Assembly (NCBI RefSeq): GCF_008245225.1
Contig: NZ_VTAW01000018.1
Coordinates: 21,297-85,296 of the forward strand
Length of the DNA stretch: 64,000 nucleotides
Reading direction: 5' to 3'
Source of the DNA: Natrialba swarupiae
GTDB taxonomy: Archaea > Halobacteriota > Halobacteria > Halobacteriales > Natrialbaceae
A program made the position numbers and the translations under genes. How positions within the stretch are numbered: the first letter of the stretch is position 1; each line of letters begins with the position of its first letter. The notes under the pieces were generated by a model. That model saw nothing but the letters and a program-made list of their open reading frames with translations, did no database searches and had not been told where the DNA came from. This document shows positions 17,636-25,687 of this stretch, in pieces.

Positions 17636-17780
17636 GACGTTCGACCGCAGCGGTGTTCGCCGCGACGACGCTCGACCGTAGCGGTGTTCGCCACGACGAC
17701 GCTCGATCGCAGCAGTGTTCGCCACGACGACGCTCGATCGCAGCAGTGTTCGACCAGGACGCTGGACCGTAGCGGTTCGA
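17636..17780. repeat. Five 31-bp tandem repeats
   Basis: Units begin at 17636, 17667, 17698, 17729 and about 17758. The consensus core is GACGCTCGACCGTAGC followed by GGTGTTCGCCACGAC. The first three units are full length and the last two are diverged and shortened. The array fills the spacer between the convergent TraB-like and orc genes. Confidence 0.8.
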
Positions 17781-17796
17781 GACTGGCGAGACGTGC

Positions 17797-18816
17797 TTAG
17801 CTCTCCCCGACCTCCTCGTCGACCACCCGGTAGGTCCGACCGCGGCGCTTGCCGACGGCCTCGATCAGATCGTAGTGGACCATCTTGGTGAGGTAGTTCC
17901 GGAGCGTCCGCCTGGTTTTCGGCTCCTCGACACGGCGTTCGTACGTGGCGTAGAGCTCACCCGGCTCGATCTCACTGGCGTCGGCGATCACGTCGTACAG
18001 CACTCGCTGGTGTTCGATCAACCCCTCGAGCGTTCGCCGCCGTACGGCCGTCCGTCCGGAGGGAATCGCCTCCTCGAGTACACTGTCCGTGACCGAGGCG
18101 ATCCCCTGGCGTTCGGCTCCGAGGGCGGCCGATCGGAGAATGCCAATTCCGACGCGAGCATCGCCCGACGCCGCGTCGGCTATCGTTCGTAACTGCTCGT
18201 CTCCGATCGCGTTCGGCTCGAGGGCCTTCTCGGCTCGTTTCTCGAGGATCGCCGCCAGTTCGTCCGTGCCGTACCTGTCGAATCGAACCCTCGAGCCGGC
18301 ACGAAGCCGCGAGCGCACGCGGTCGTCGAAGCCGGCAAAGAGTTCGTCCTCGCGGTTGGCGATCATCACGAGCGAGACGTGAGCGAGTCGATGGAGGTCG
18401 TACAGGGCACCCGTCTCCTCGAGCTGGTCGACTTCGTCGAGAATCACGACGACGGGACGGTCGTCCGTCGCCGACAGCCGACCGAACAGTTCGTCTTTCG
18501 GCGTCGACCGGTGGACGCCCGTCGTCCGTCCGACCGACTCGAGGATACTGTACAGGACCCGAAAGCGGGTGTACTCCTGCCAGCAGTTGACGTAGGCGAC
18601 CCGGACGTCCGGCTCCTGTTTACACAGCTGCGTCAGCGCGTATCTGGCGATACAGGTCTTTCCAACGCCCGTCGGCCCGAACAGGAAGGCGGGATCGGGT
18701 CGCCGGCCGTACACCAGCGGCTCGAGGGCCTCCGAGAGGCGATTCACCTCGTCGTGGCGGTGAACCACCTCACTCGGCACGAAATCCTCGCGTAGCACGC
18801 GGTCGTCGACGATCAC
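17797..18816 (-). CDS. orc: Orc1/Cdc6 family replication initiator
   Basis: This 339-residue AAA+ protein has Walker A FGPTGVGKTCIARYAL, Walker B PVVVILDEVDQLEE, a sensor-1 region with MIANRED and a C-terminal winged helix (TRRTLRNYLTKMVHYDLIEAV). The start is GTG at 18816, which lies 26-31 bases below a CTTAAG box; frames farther upstream have no family support. Haloarchaea carry many orc paralogs, and this one has no visible G-rich ORB repeats beside it, so it may not mark an origin. Its promoter shares the doubled TTCCGA motif with the PolB2 cassette, suggesting common control. Confidence 0.9.
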   Translation of the reverse strand: MIVDDRVLREDFVPSEVVHRHDEVNRLSEALEPLVYGRRPDPAFLFGPTGVGKTCIARYALTQLCKQEPDVRVAYVNCWQEYTRFRVLYSILESVGRTTGVHRSTPKDELFGRLSATDDRPVVVILDEVDQLEETGALYDLHRLAHVSLVMIANREDELFAGFDDRVRSRLRAGSRVRFDRYGTDELAAILEKRAEKALEPNAIGDEQLRTIADAASGDARVGIGILRSAALGAERQGIASVTDSVLEEAIPSGRTAVRRRTLEGLIEHQRVLYDVIADASEIEPGELYATYERRVEEPKTRRTLRNYLTKMVHYDLIEAVGKRRGRTYRVVDEEVGES

Positions 18817-19331
18817 GGCTCGTGGATTTCTCGGCGACCCCCTTAAGCCTCGCCGGGCCGTTTCCGAAACTTCCGATAGATTTGCTATCGTCGCATATGA
18901 TTTATCAACGAACTCGAGTCGGGTTCCGAGCTTTTCTCCTCGACGACCCACTACGCTGGCGCTGTAGAAGACAACGGGGTGTCGTGGCGTCGACCGTGGC
19001 CCGACGAACACGCGGTCCAGTCGCGGCGACTGGAAGCCACCCTCGAGTCCGATACCAGACGTAGTGAACTCGGTCGTGGGCATTCCGGAGGTCCACGAAA
19101 CTCGTCGCTCCGGCGATATCACCGATCGGTTCGCCCAATTCACGGAGAGTGCGTTCATCGGGCCTCGAGGCAGCATCGACTCGGTCGAAACGGCGTTCGA
19201 CGCTGGAGTTACCATCGAATCTGGTCGACCGCCTTCGAACCCCCGCCTCGAGGCTCTCGGTTTGCCGTTCGCGCGTCTTCAGTCTGCTATTGGCCGGAAT
19301 CTTGTTGTTGAACGCTTCTCTTGGTGGGTTC
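18817..19331. other. Spacer between orc and the chemotaxis transducer
   Basis: These 515 bases hold the orc promoter, the doubled TTCCGA site and a CGATAG/CTATCG inverted repeat (about 18875-18891). No gene is recognised. A frame in phase with the transducer runs back to 19149 and includes the hydrophobic stretch VFSLLLAGILLLNASLGGF, but the earlier codons do not look like a protein. Confidence 0.5.
18861..18879 (-). promoter_or_regulatory. Doubled TTCCGA operator candidate C, orc promoter
   Basis: TTTCCGAAACTTCCGATAG holds two TTCCGA hexamers (period nine) and lies 14 bases upstream of the orc CTTAAG box (18842-18847), the same distance as site A from its box. Confidence 0.55.
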
Positions 19332-20549
19332 ATGCCACAAGAGGGGGAACTTGGACAGGCAGTCGAGCATATCGAAACGATCAGCGAACATGTAGATGGG
19401 ACACTCGAAGTCACAGAGACGCAGGTCGACGAGGTCGCCAACGTTCGTGAGGAGCTCGACGAACTGAGCGCCTCGATGGAGGAGGTCGCTGCTAGTTCCG
19501 AAGAGGTCGCAGCCGCTGCCGAACAGGCCCAGACGTCAGCCGAACGCGGTCAAGAGACGACCCGGACTGCACTGGAGACGATGAACGGGGTGGTCGATAT
19601 CACCGACGAACTGACAACGACAGTTAATGAACTCAGCGACCGCATGGAGGCGATCGAAGAGGTCGTCGACGTGATCGCCGATATTGCAGACCAGACGAAT
19701 CTCTTGGCGTTGAACGCAAACATCGAGGCGGCCAAAGCCGACGACTCCGGTGCTGGATTCGCCGTCGTCGCTAACGAAGTCAAGGGGCTCGCCAACGAAA
19801 CCATCGCCCACGCTGACGAAATCTCTACCCAGATCGAACAGTTTGAACACCAGACCAAACAGACGGTCGAACAAACGACAGAGACGAACCAACAGGTTAC
19901 CGAAGCCAATGACAAAGTCGAGAGTGTCCTCGTCGCACTCGGGGAGATTACGTCGGCCGCTGACGAGGCCGCTTCCGGGATCGGTGAAGTCGCAGATGTC
20001 AACGACAGTCAGGCTCGCACCATCGAAACCATCTCCGAGTCGACCGACGTGATCGACAGCCGTTCCGACCGGATCCTCTCGGACATGGCCACGGCCAGTG
20101 CTCTCACCGATGAACACGAGGTGATCGTCTCTCACCTTACCTCGTACATCAACAACTTACCCGGAATGGCCTACCGGGTGAAAAACGAGGAGGGGTGGCC
20201 GGTTATGTTCGCCTCTGGCGGAACGAAGGGTCTCACAGGATACGACAGCGAACGACTGGTAGACGGGACCGTTACCTTGGGCGGTGATATCATCCACGAC
20301 GGTGACGCCGACGACGTCTGGAACGCCGTTCAAGACGCGATGGATCGTGGTGAGGATTTCGACATCCGGTATCGAATTCGGACGGCTGACGGCGATGTCT
20401 TGCGGGTCCGAGAGCAGGGTCGTGGCCGGTACAACGACGGTGGCGATGTCGTTGCGGTCGAGGGGTACATCTGGGATCCGGATCCATCAGGCGCAGAGAC
20501 GCTTTGGCCCGAGACGGCCGACTCGAAAGCAACGACACCTCTGGATTGA
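19332..20549 (+). CDS. Soluble methyl-accepting chemotaxis transducer with C-terminal PAS domain
   Basis: This 405-residue protein has no membrane segment from the chosen ATG at 19332. Residues about 20-270 form the coiled-coil signalling domain: ASMEEVAASSEEVAAAAEQA, the hairpin region IEEVVDVIADIADQTNLLAL and NANIEAAKADDSGAGFAVVA. A PAS-like domain follows (about 285-395; LPGMAYRVKNEEGWPVMFAS, then YRIRTADGDVLRVREQGRG). Sensor domains normally precede the signalling hairpin, so the order is unusual. It should report to CheW/CheA, but no che genes are nearby. Base composition is a little less GC-rich than that of neighbouring genes, which could reflect transfer. Confidence 0.85.
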   Translation: MPQEGELGQAVEHIETISEHVDGTLEVTETQVDEVANVREELDELSASMEEVAASSEEVAAAAEQAQTSAERGQETTRTALETMNGVVDITDELTTTVNELSDRMEAIEEVVDVIADIADQTNLLALNANIEAAKADDSGAGFAVVANEVKGLANETIAHADEISTQIEQFEHQTKQTVEQTTETNQQVTEANDKVESVLVALGEITSAADEAASGIGEVADVNDSQARTIETISESTDVIDSRSDRILSDMATASALTDEHEVIVSHLTSYINNLPGMAYRVKNEEGWPVMFASGGTKGLTGYDSERLVDGTVTLGGDIIHDGDADDVWNAVQDAMDRGEDFDIRYRIRTADGDVLRVREQGRGRYNDGGDVVAVEGYIWDPDPSGAETLWPETADSKATTPLD

Positions 20550-21224
20550 CGTTTCCCCTCCGCAAGCGAGATTGTCTCGGAATCTATACTGATCGTTGAA
20601 AGCCATTGCACTCCCGCTCGAGTGCGAGCGGTGTCTGAATCGTTTCAACGATTACTATCGGATAGCGCCACCGACACTGTCTGTCGTCGAGATCAAACCA
20701 CGATCTCAAATATCGTCTTATACGGTCTCGAGCTCGGTTCGTCCCGCTCATCCCGACCGGTTTGCACGTGGCAGACGACGACCTGCGGTCGAGCGTCGTT
20801 CGGGCCACTTCTCTCGCGGATACGTCTGGAAACGGCCAGTGTGGCGCTCTGTCTGTCGGTTTCTCGTGGGCTGATATAGGATCTGTTGCTTTTGGCGCTC
20901 TCCGTGGCTGTCGAGTACGTTTCTCTGTCTCTGCGTTGGATGTGACCATCCCGGCAATAAATCGCATAGTGCGATATAGAAGTTGTCCGGCACGAGACGC
21001 GATCGATCCCTGGAACAGCGGGATCGACGACGCTGTCGTCGACGCCTGGCGCGCCGCTGGCGACGGGTTCGTCGCCTCGGTGACCTCACGCGACGACTAT
21101 AGTTGCCGTCCCGCTCTCCGGGCGCACTCGCCCCACGACTGTGCCGGCATGACGGACGGAAACCGTATACCCCGCGTCGGGTGCGGTCCGTACCTTCTTG
21201 CCAGTCGCCGATATACCACGTTGC
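20550..21224. other. 675-bp spacer with a large hairpin and element copy 5
   Basis: No gene is recognised. At about 20593-20658 an inverted repeat (ATCGTTGAAA / TTTCAACGAT) encloses a second hairpin (CCGCTCG / CGAGCGG) and could end the transducer transcript. Less GC-rich sequence follows to about 21000, then palindromic element copy 5 just before the next gene. Confidence 0.5.
21096..21170. repeat. Palindromic gene-end element, copy 5 (diverged)
   Basis: The left arm ACTATAGTTGCCGTCC is decayed; the right arm GGACGGAAACCGTATAC is recognisable. The centre (CTCCGGG-GCAC-CGCCCCACG) matches copy 6, so both form a second subfamily. No stop codon is supplied here. Confidence 0.6.
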
Positions 21225-21611
21225 ATGGACGAACTCTCACTCGGCGTTCCCGAACCGATCCTCGATCGATTGCCACCGGAGGACGAGACCGCCGCCGCGG
21301 ACATGCAGGAGGCGGTCGCAGGGTGGGAGCGACGACTCAACGAGGCGATCGACGACGCAGAAAACGACCGGAAGGCAGCCACCCAGGTGCTCGAGGCGAT
21401 CGACCGATTCGAGGAACGCTACCAGACGTACGACGAACTGGTACCAGAGCTACGCGCGTGGGGGCAGTCCCCGATCTACGCGCTGGCGTGGCGGACGCTG
21501 TACGCGGACGTCGTCGCTCAACTGTACGACCACGACGATCTCGGCGAACACCTCGAGCGAGAACGGAACGCGCGGCTGGTCCAAGACGGCATCAGACTAC
21601 GTGATCTGTAG
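21225..21611 (+). CDS. Unrecognised acidic helical protein
   Basis: This 128-residue protein begins MDELSLGVPEPILDRLPPED and is predicted to be almost entirely helical, with WERRLNEAIDDAENDR, AIDRFEERYQTYDELV and a final charged helix (HLERERNARLVQDG). It has no membrane segment, Cys pair or known motif. Codon use and acidity fit a real haloarchaeal gene. No operon partner is evident; the next gene lies 167 bases downstream. I do not recognise the family. Confidence 0.65.
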   Translation: MDELSLGVPEPILDRLPPEDETAAADMQEAVAGWERRLNEAIDDAENDRKAATQVLEAIDRFEERYQTYDELVPELRAWGQSPIYALAWRTLYADVVAQLYDHDDLGEHLERERNARLVQDGIRLRDL

Positions 21612-21778
21612 TTCCCAACCGAGATAATCCGTCGTCGTCGACCGGGATCGAGGCCGTCGCGTACGTTCGTGGCCGCCTTCCTCCGTCGGTTCGAGACCGT
21701 GCCGGGCAATCGCTCGAGCGACTGGCCCCCTCCGAGTGAAGGCACCAACTGAAAACCCCTGGTCGGTGAAACCGGTCT

Positions 21779-22168
21779 ATGGCCTCGATCCCCGAGGAGG
21801 TTCACGACCTGTTCGAGAAACGTACGTTCGCACACGTTGCGACGCTGACCGACGACCGCGATCCACACGTCACGCCGGTGTGGATCGACTACGACGCCGA
21901 CGACAACCGGTTGCTGTTCAACACCGAACGCCACCGCCGCAAGCTTCGCAACCTCGAGGCGAATCCCTCCGTCGGTCTCAGCATGATCGATCCGGTCGAC
22001 CCATACCGCCACCTCACCGTCATCGGTGACATCGAGGAGATCACGACCGACGGCGCTCGAGAACATATCGACGAACTTTCCCGGCGCTATCTGGACCAGG
22101 ACTACCCGCAGCCGATCGAAAGCGAGCGCGTGATCGTTCGCATCCGTCCGAACGAAGTTATCGTCTGA
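21779..22168 (+). CDS. PPOX-class F420-dependent oxidoreductase
   Basis: This 129-residue split-barrel flavin/F420 protein has the family pattern FAHVATLTDDRDPHVTPVWIDY near the start, then NTERHRRKLRNLEANPSVGL, and ends IVRIRPNEVIV. Members reduce small substrates with F420H2 or bind related cofactors; the substrate here is unknown. Full length for the family. It is single and lies upstream of a HalOD1 gene in the same direction, separated by 77 bases. Confidence 0.85.
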   Translation: MASIPEEVHDLFEKRTFAHVATLTDDRDPHVTPVWIDYDADDNRLLFNTERHRRKLRNLEANPSVGLSMIDPVDPYRHLTVIGDIEEITTDGAREHIDELSRRYLDQDYPQPIESERVIVRIRPNEVIV

Positions 22169-22245
22169 ACACCGTCAGACGCACGTCAGCCACGTGTCGG
22201 AAAAGAATCCTGGGGCTTTTTAACCCGGTCCGTTGGACGGCCGGT

Positions 22246-22506
22246 ATGGGGCCCGGGGAATCAACGAGCGTCAAGATCGCCAAGAAAGTCGCCGCACGCG
22301 ACGGAACCAGTCCGAGTGACCTCCAGCCACCGTTGTACGCGGCGGTCGATACGGACGCACTGGACGCCCTGTTTCGTCCGTCGACGACACGCGAAACCGA
22401 CCTCCGTCTCGAGTTCACCTACCGAGGATACACGATTTCGGTCACGCCACCTCAGGAAATCGAAATCGAACCGAGGTGTTCGTCCGCCGAACCATCGGTC
22501 GACTGA
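22246..22506 (+). CDS. HalOD1 output-domain protein
   Basis: This 86-residue protein is a stand-alone HalOD1 domain, seen in STSVKIAKKVAARDGTSPSD, LQPPLYAAVDTDALDALF and a final beta region (LRLEFTYRGYTISVTP). HalOD1 is a haloarchaeal output domain found alone or fused to receiver domains; its target is unknown. The start is strongly supported by a CTTTTTAACC box about 28 bases upstream. A second HalOD1 gene lies at 60411. Confidence 0.85.
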   Translation: MGPGESTSVKIAKKVAARDGTSPSDLQPPLYAAVDTDALDALFRPSTTRETDLRLEFTYRGYTISVTPPQEIEIEPRCSSAEPSVD

Positions 22507-22606
22507 GACGAATTGTTGTCTCACAGCACTGTCCTCGATCACGAGGGGTACTGAGGACAAATCTCACACTGGCAGGTTGCCACGGATCCATCGTCAGCAG
22601 ATAGAA

Positions 22607-22682
22607 ATGGCCGGCGCAGATTACGAACCACGTCTAGACGTGCTCGCTTCGCTGTGCGCGACTGCTCTACTTCGAATCTGCT
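22607..22682. repeat. Decayed copy of the tRNA-Pro 3' end with inverted partner
   Basis: GGCCGGCGCAGATTACGAAC at about 22609-22628 repeats the 3' end of the tRNA-Pro gene (22747 onward) with one inserted base. An inverted copy (TTCGAATCTGC) closes the segment near 22682. It resembles an attachment-site scar left by an integrated element. Confidence 0.45.
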
Positions 22683-22692
22683 TGGTTCCATT

Positions 22693-22742
22693 TGCCCGCA
22701 TCGCAAACTCGCCGCTTCGCTCCCCGTTTTGCGATGCGGGAA
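22693..22742 (-). terminator. Hairpin downstream of tRNA-Pro
   Basis: CCCGCATCGCAAA and GTTTTGCGATGCGGG form a stem of at least 13 pairs just beyond the tRNA 3' end, consistent with transcript termination or 3' processing. Confidence 0.55.
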
Positions 22743-22745
22743 AAG

Positions 22746-22818
22746 TGGGCCGGCGCAGATTCGAACTGCGGTTACGGCCACCCGAAGGCCGAAGGATACC
22801 AAGCTACCCCACCGGCCC
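22746..22818 (-). tRNA. tRNA-Pro (anticodon CGG)
   Basis: The 73-base minus-strand gene folds as a cloverleaf: acceptor stem GGGCCGG / CCGGCCC with discriminator A, a D arm with GG in the loop, anticodon stem CGGCC / GGCCG with loop TTCGGGT, and T arm CGCAG-TTCGAAT-CTGCG. The anticodon CGG reads CCG. CCA is not encoded. No intron is present. Confidence 0.95.
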
Positions 22819-22940
22819 GCATTTCGAAAGTGATCATCCGAGCGTTTAACGGTTCCGAAACCGTTCATCCGCTGAGAAAAAAGGACCAAAATACGCCCGA
22901 CGTGACCCGGTCGGTTCGCCGTTAGCAACCGGGGAATCGG

Positions 22941-23537
22941 CTACCAGCGCTCGTAGCCGTTCGTATCCAGAAAGTGATGAGCGATCGTGATCGCTTGATC
23001 GGCGTGTACCAGCTCCGGACCGAGTCGAAGCCGCCGGTCGGCGGCGGCCTCGAGCGTCCGGCGCTCGTCGTCGGTGAAATCCCGGTGATCCGAGAGGACG
23101 AACGTCGGATCCGCGAGGTCGCCGGCGTCGACTACTGGATCGCCGTCCTCGTGTAGTTCGATGATCGGCCCGTCCTCACCGACGAACTCGAGCGTCTCTT
23201 CGAATCCGCGGCGGTAGAGTTCGACGCCAGGGCTCGGTTCGGCGGGGAGCGCACCGATCGCCTCGTCCCGATGCTCGAGTGCGTTCCGGACGAGTGCGGC
23301 GGTACTCCGTTCGTCCGGATTGAGACGACGAAGCTCGCGACCGTCGAACGAGATCGTGAGTTCGTCCTGGGCCACGAGGTGGACGCGGACGTCCGAACGG
23401 ATGCCGTGGGAGGTGACGAACGAGGCGGTGATCGATCGGCAAAGCGCGTCGAGGCGGCCGGCGCCGCCGGCGAGGTCGTCGAGCGAGAAATCGGGATCGG
23501 TGGGAACCTCGTGGCCGACGAGTACGAACTGGCGCAT
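22941..23537 (-). CDS. trmY: tRNA (pseudouridine-54 N1)-methyltransferase
   Basis: This 198-residue SPOUT-class methyltransferase converts pseudouridine 54 of archaeal tRNA to N1-methylpseudouridine using S-adenosylmethionine. Family marks: MRQFVLVGHEVPTDPDFSLD at the start, SFVTSHGIRSDVRVHLV, then FVLSDHRDFTDDE near the SAM-binding knot and GPELVHADQAITIAHHFLD at the end. Full length. The start is the ATG preceding the conserved RQFVLVGH; upstream codons are not conserved-looking. Neighbouring tRNA-Pro is probably coincidental. Confidence 0.93.
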   Translation of the reverse strand: MRQFVLVGHEVPTDPDFSLDDLAGGAGRLDALCRSITASFVTSHGIRSDVRVHLVAQDELTISFDGRELRRLNPDERSTAALVRNALEHRDEAIGALPAEPSPGVELYRRGFEETLEFVGEDGPIIELHEDGDPVVDAGDLADPTFVLSDHRDFTDDERRTLEAAADRRLRLGPELVHADQAITIAHHFLDTNGYERW

Positions 23538-23620
23538 ACTCGAACTACGGACGGCTGAGGGATAGCCGCCACGATTCCGTGCGGTACGCTCGGCCGGGAG
23601 ACGGTCTGGCACGATTTCGG

Positions 23621-24187
23621 CTACTCGTCTCGAGACGGAACACGTCTGCCGCGTTCGAACAGTACACGTACGTACCCCAGTCCGGGTGCTCCGTCACGGT
23701 ACCAGACGACCGCCGCGAGGACGAACAGTCCGAACTGGAACAGTTCGTAGGGCCCCATCGCATAGTAGGTAAGAATCGCGTCCAGCACTCCGTCGACGGG
23801 ATCTTCCGGCGGCTGTTCGACCAGCGGCCAGAGGAGGAACTCGGTTCCGGAGAGGTCGCCAGTGAGCACCGAGGGTGGGACGTCGGCCAGGAGATGAGAG
23901 AGGTGACCGACGACGAACGCGACGCCGACGTCACGAGCGTCGAAGCGGATCGCCAGGGCGTAGACGGCCGGAACCAACACCGCGGCGAACAGAAGCGAGT
24001 GACCAAGCGTGCGACCGCCCGGGAGGATGTCGAACGTCCACGCGAGCGGTTTGTCGATCAGGTCGGGGAGCTGTGAGCCGATCGCGAGTGCGATCGCCGG
24101 AAGCGAAAGCGGCGGACGATCGTACTGGTAGTGAGTGTAGGCAGTATACAGGAGGTAGGCGACGGCGAGGTGTCCCCAGGGCCACAT
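23621..24187 (-). CDS. YdjM-like membrane metal-dependent hydrolase
   Basis: This 188-residue membrane protein starts MWPWGHLAVAYLLYTAY and holds the family's metal-ligand motifs AIGSQLPDLIDKPL and GRTLGHSLLFA, then VVGHLSHLLADVPP. It has four or so hydrophobic segments. Family members (membrane-bound YdjM/LexA-regulated type) are predicted hydrolases of unknown substrate. The start lies about 28 bases below a GTTTATG box. Confidence 0.85.
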   Translation of the reverse strand: MWPWGHLAVAYLLYTAYTHYQYDRPPLSLPAIALAIGSQLPDLIDKPLAWTFDILPGGRTLGHSLLFAAVLVPAVYALAIRFDARDVGVAFVVGHLSHLLADVPPSVLTGDLSGTEFLLWPLVEQPPEDPVDGVLDAILTYYAMGPYELFQFGLFVLAAVVWYRDGAPGLGYVRVLFERGRRVPSRDE

Positions 24188-24234
24188 CGCTCTCCGATTC
24201 CGTGTGCAAGCGCATAAACGGATCGCCCTGTTTC

Positions 24235-24295
24235 GGTGCCAGCGGATCCTCACAGCCCGCCAGTCGGTGCCGGCGGATCCTCGCAACCCGCCAGA
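24235..24295. repeat. Two imperfect direct repeats (about 28 bp)
   Basis: GGTGCCAGCGGATCCTCAC and GGTGCCGGCGGATCCTCGC, each followed by A(G/A)CCCGCCAG, occur at about 24235 and 24268 upstream of the zinc-finger gene. Function unknown. Confidence 0.6.
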
Positions 24296-24372
24296 GTGCT
24301 CGATACCGGAATAGAGATGGGATGGCACAGGCAGGGTCAACCGTTACCCCTCCCCCAGCCGGGTGTGGTGAT

Positions 24373-24555
24373 ATGGCGAAATCACAGCAGTCACAGACCG
24401 ACCGACAGGGACGTCAGCTACTCTCGATTCTGGAGGGGCGGACCTGCCCGGCCTGTCCAGACGGCGAACTCGAGCGAGCGACGTACAAGGACAACCGAGC
24501 CGTCGTCTGTGACAGTTGCGGCACGCCGCAGGCACAGGTCTGGACCTCCTCGTGA
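24373..24555 (+). CDS. Small zinc-finger protein (HVO_A0556-like)
   Basis: This 60-residue protein has two Cys knuckles, TCPACPDGELE and VVCDSCGTPQAQVW, separated by about 20 residues (ATYKDNRA between them), with a basic, Gln-rich N-terminus. Small CxxC...CxxC proteins of this type are frequent in haloarchaea and affect growth or biofilm phenotypes in Haloferax (family knowledge). The start ATG at 24373 follows the pattern MAKSQQS. The partner is unknown. Confidence 0.75.
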   Translation: MAKSQQSQTDRQGRQLLSILEGRTCPACPDGELERATYKDNRAVVCDSCGTPQAQVWTSS

Positions 24556-24620
24556 CCGGTTCCTGCGGGTCGCTATCCGATCCGTCGGCTGCCGAATCGA
24601 GGCTCGCCGGAGCGATCGTC

Positions 24621-24740
24621 AACCCAACTGCGCGTCGGTGATCCGCAATCGGCCTCGAGACCCGTCCCACTGGCGCTCGTACTCGAGGTCGATCCGTCGG
24701 TCCATGTGCGGGCCGTCGACCACCAGGGTCTCAGAACCAC
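24621..24740 (-). pseudogene. Duplicated 3' end of the diphthine-ammonia ligase gene
   Basis: About 120 bases repeat the end of the intact gene that begins its stop at 24837, at roughly 85 percent identity, and still encode LVVDGPHMDRRIDLEYER and GRLRITDAQLG before a stop. The copy begins abruptly after a T-rich segment and has no ligase N-terminus. It is a remnant of tandem duplication or of recombination with a diverged homolog. Confidence 0.75.
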
Positions 24741-24836
24741 CTTTTTTCCGCTCGGGTCGACTTCGTCGACCGCTCGCGCAAAAAATCTGGACCAAAAAAG
24801 CCGCTCGTTCGCTTCGCTCACTCACGGTCGAACCAA

Positions 24837-25562
24837 TCACTCCAGTTGCGCGTCAGTGATCCGCAACCGACCCCGGGACCCGTCCCACTCACGCTCGTAC
24901 TCGAGGTCGATCCGCCGGTCCATGTGCGGCCCGTCGACCACCAATGTCTCGAACTCGCCGCCCTCTCCCAGAATGTGAACGCCGTACTCGTCGTGTAGTT
25001 CCTCGAGTTCGGCGAGCGTCTCGCAGTCGAGTGTTCGTCCGAGCCAGGAATCGTCTAACCCGTAGGCGGCGACCTGGACGATCAGGATCTCGAAGCCAGC
25101 CTCGAGCATCGAGTCGGCGAGTTCTCGTGGATCTTCCTGCCACAGCGGCGCGAACAGCTCACACCCCAGACGCTCGCACATGGCTTCGATCCGGTTGGTC
25201 TGGTACTCGCTCTCGACGGCACCGGCCGTCACGCCCGCGATCCCACCCTCGAGGTCTCGGTCGAGCGTCTCGAGGGCGGCTTCGAGCGGCTCGAGTTCGT
25301 CGTCGCCCTGCTCGCTCGAGTCGTCGGCCAGCCCCGCCTCGAGGTCGCCCGGATCGACGTCGACGAGTTCGATACCGACGCTCTCGGCGGCGAGTTCGGC
25401 GAGTTCCGTCGCGGGAACGTGGTACATGTACGAGTCGTCGCTCGGGTGGACGGTGACCAATCGCCGAACGTCGAGGCCGTCCTCGAGAGCGCGGTACAAC
25501 GCCCACGAGGAGTCCTTCCCGCCCGAAAAGAGGCTCACCCAGGCCCCGTCTGCGTCGCTCAT
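24837..25562 (-). CDS. dph6: Diphthine-ammonia ligase
   Basis: This 241-residue N-type ATP pyrophosphatase performs the last step of diphthamide synthesis on elongation factor 2. The PP-loop is SLFSGGKDSSWALYRALEDG near the N-terminus. AGAVESEYQTNRIEAMCERL, LFAPLWQEDPRELADSM and HILGEGGEFETLVVDGP complete the family pattern. It carries an acidic insertion (about residues 78-98, DLEAGLADDSSEQGDDELE) typical of halophiles. A partial second copy of its last 40 codons lies just downstream. Confidence 0.9.
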   Translation of the reverse strand: MSDADGAWVSLFSGGKDSSWALYRALEDGLDVRRLVTVHPSDDSYMYHVPATELAELAAESVGIELVDVDPGDLEAGLADDSSEQGDDELEPLEAALETLDRDLEGGIAGVTAGAVESEYQTNRIEAMCERLGCELFAPLWQEDPRELADSMLEAGFEILIVQVAAYGLDDSWLGRTLDCETLAELEELHDEYGVHILGEGGEFETLVVDGPHMDRRIDLEYEREWDGSRGRLRITDAQLE

Positions 25563-25687
25563 GGTTGTGCGTGCATCTACGGGGGTAAATGGGTGACGAG
25601 TTACGCGTCCGACTGAAACGTTCGCCCGACTCGCTGGTGAACGCGAACCCGTCCGGTACGTACCGACGGATCGGTACCCGACCGTCT

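Noticed and set aside
17636..17780. CRISPR-like array
   Set aside because: The units are directly adjacent with no unique spacers, and no cas genes are present.
17797..19331. A replication origin next to orc
   Set aside because: No pair of inverted ORB-like repeats with G-runs is visible in 18817-19331 or downstream. The only repeats are the 31-bp array and the TTCCGA site.
20762..21604. A 280-codon plus-strand frame
   Set aside because: It crosses element copy 5 and then overlaps the better supported gene at 21225 in another frame.
24619..24840. A complete 73-codon gene from the duplicated dph6 end
   Set aside because: Only the last 40 codons match the ligase. The preceding codons come from spacer sequence and lack the catalytic part.
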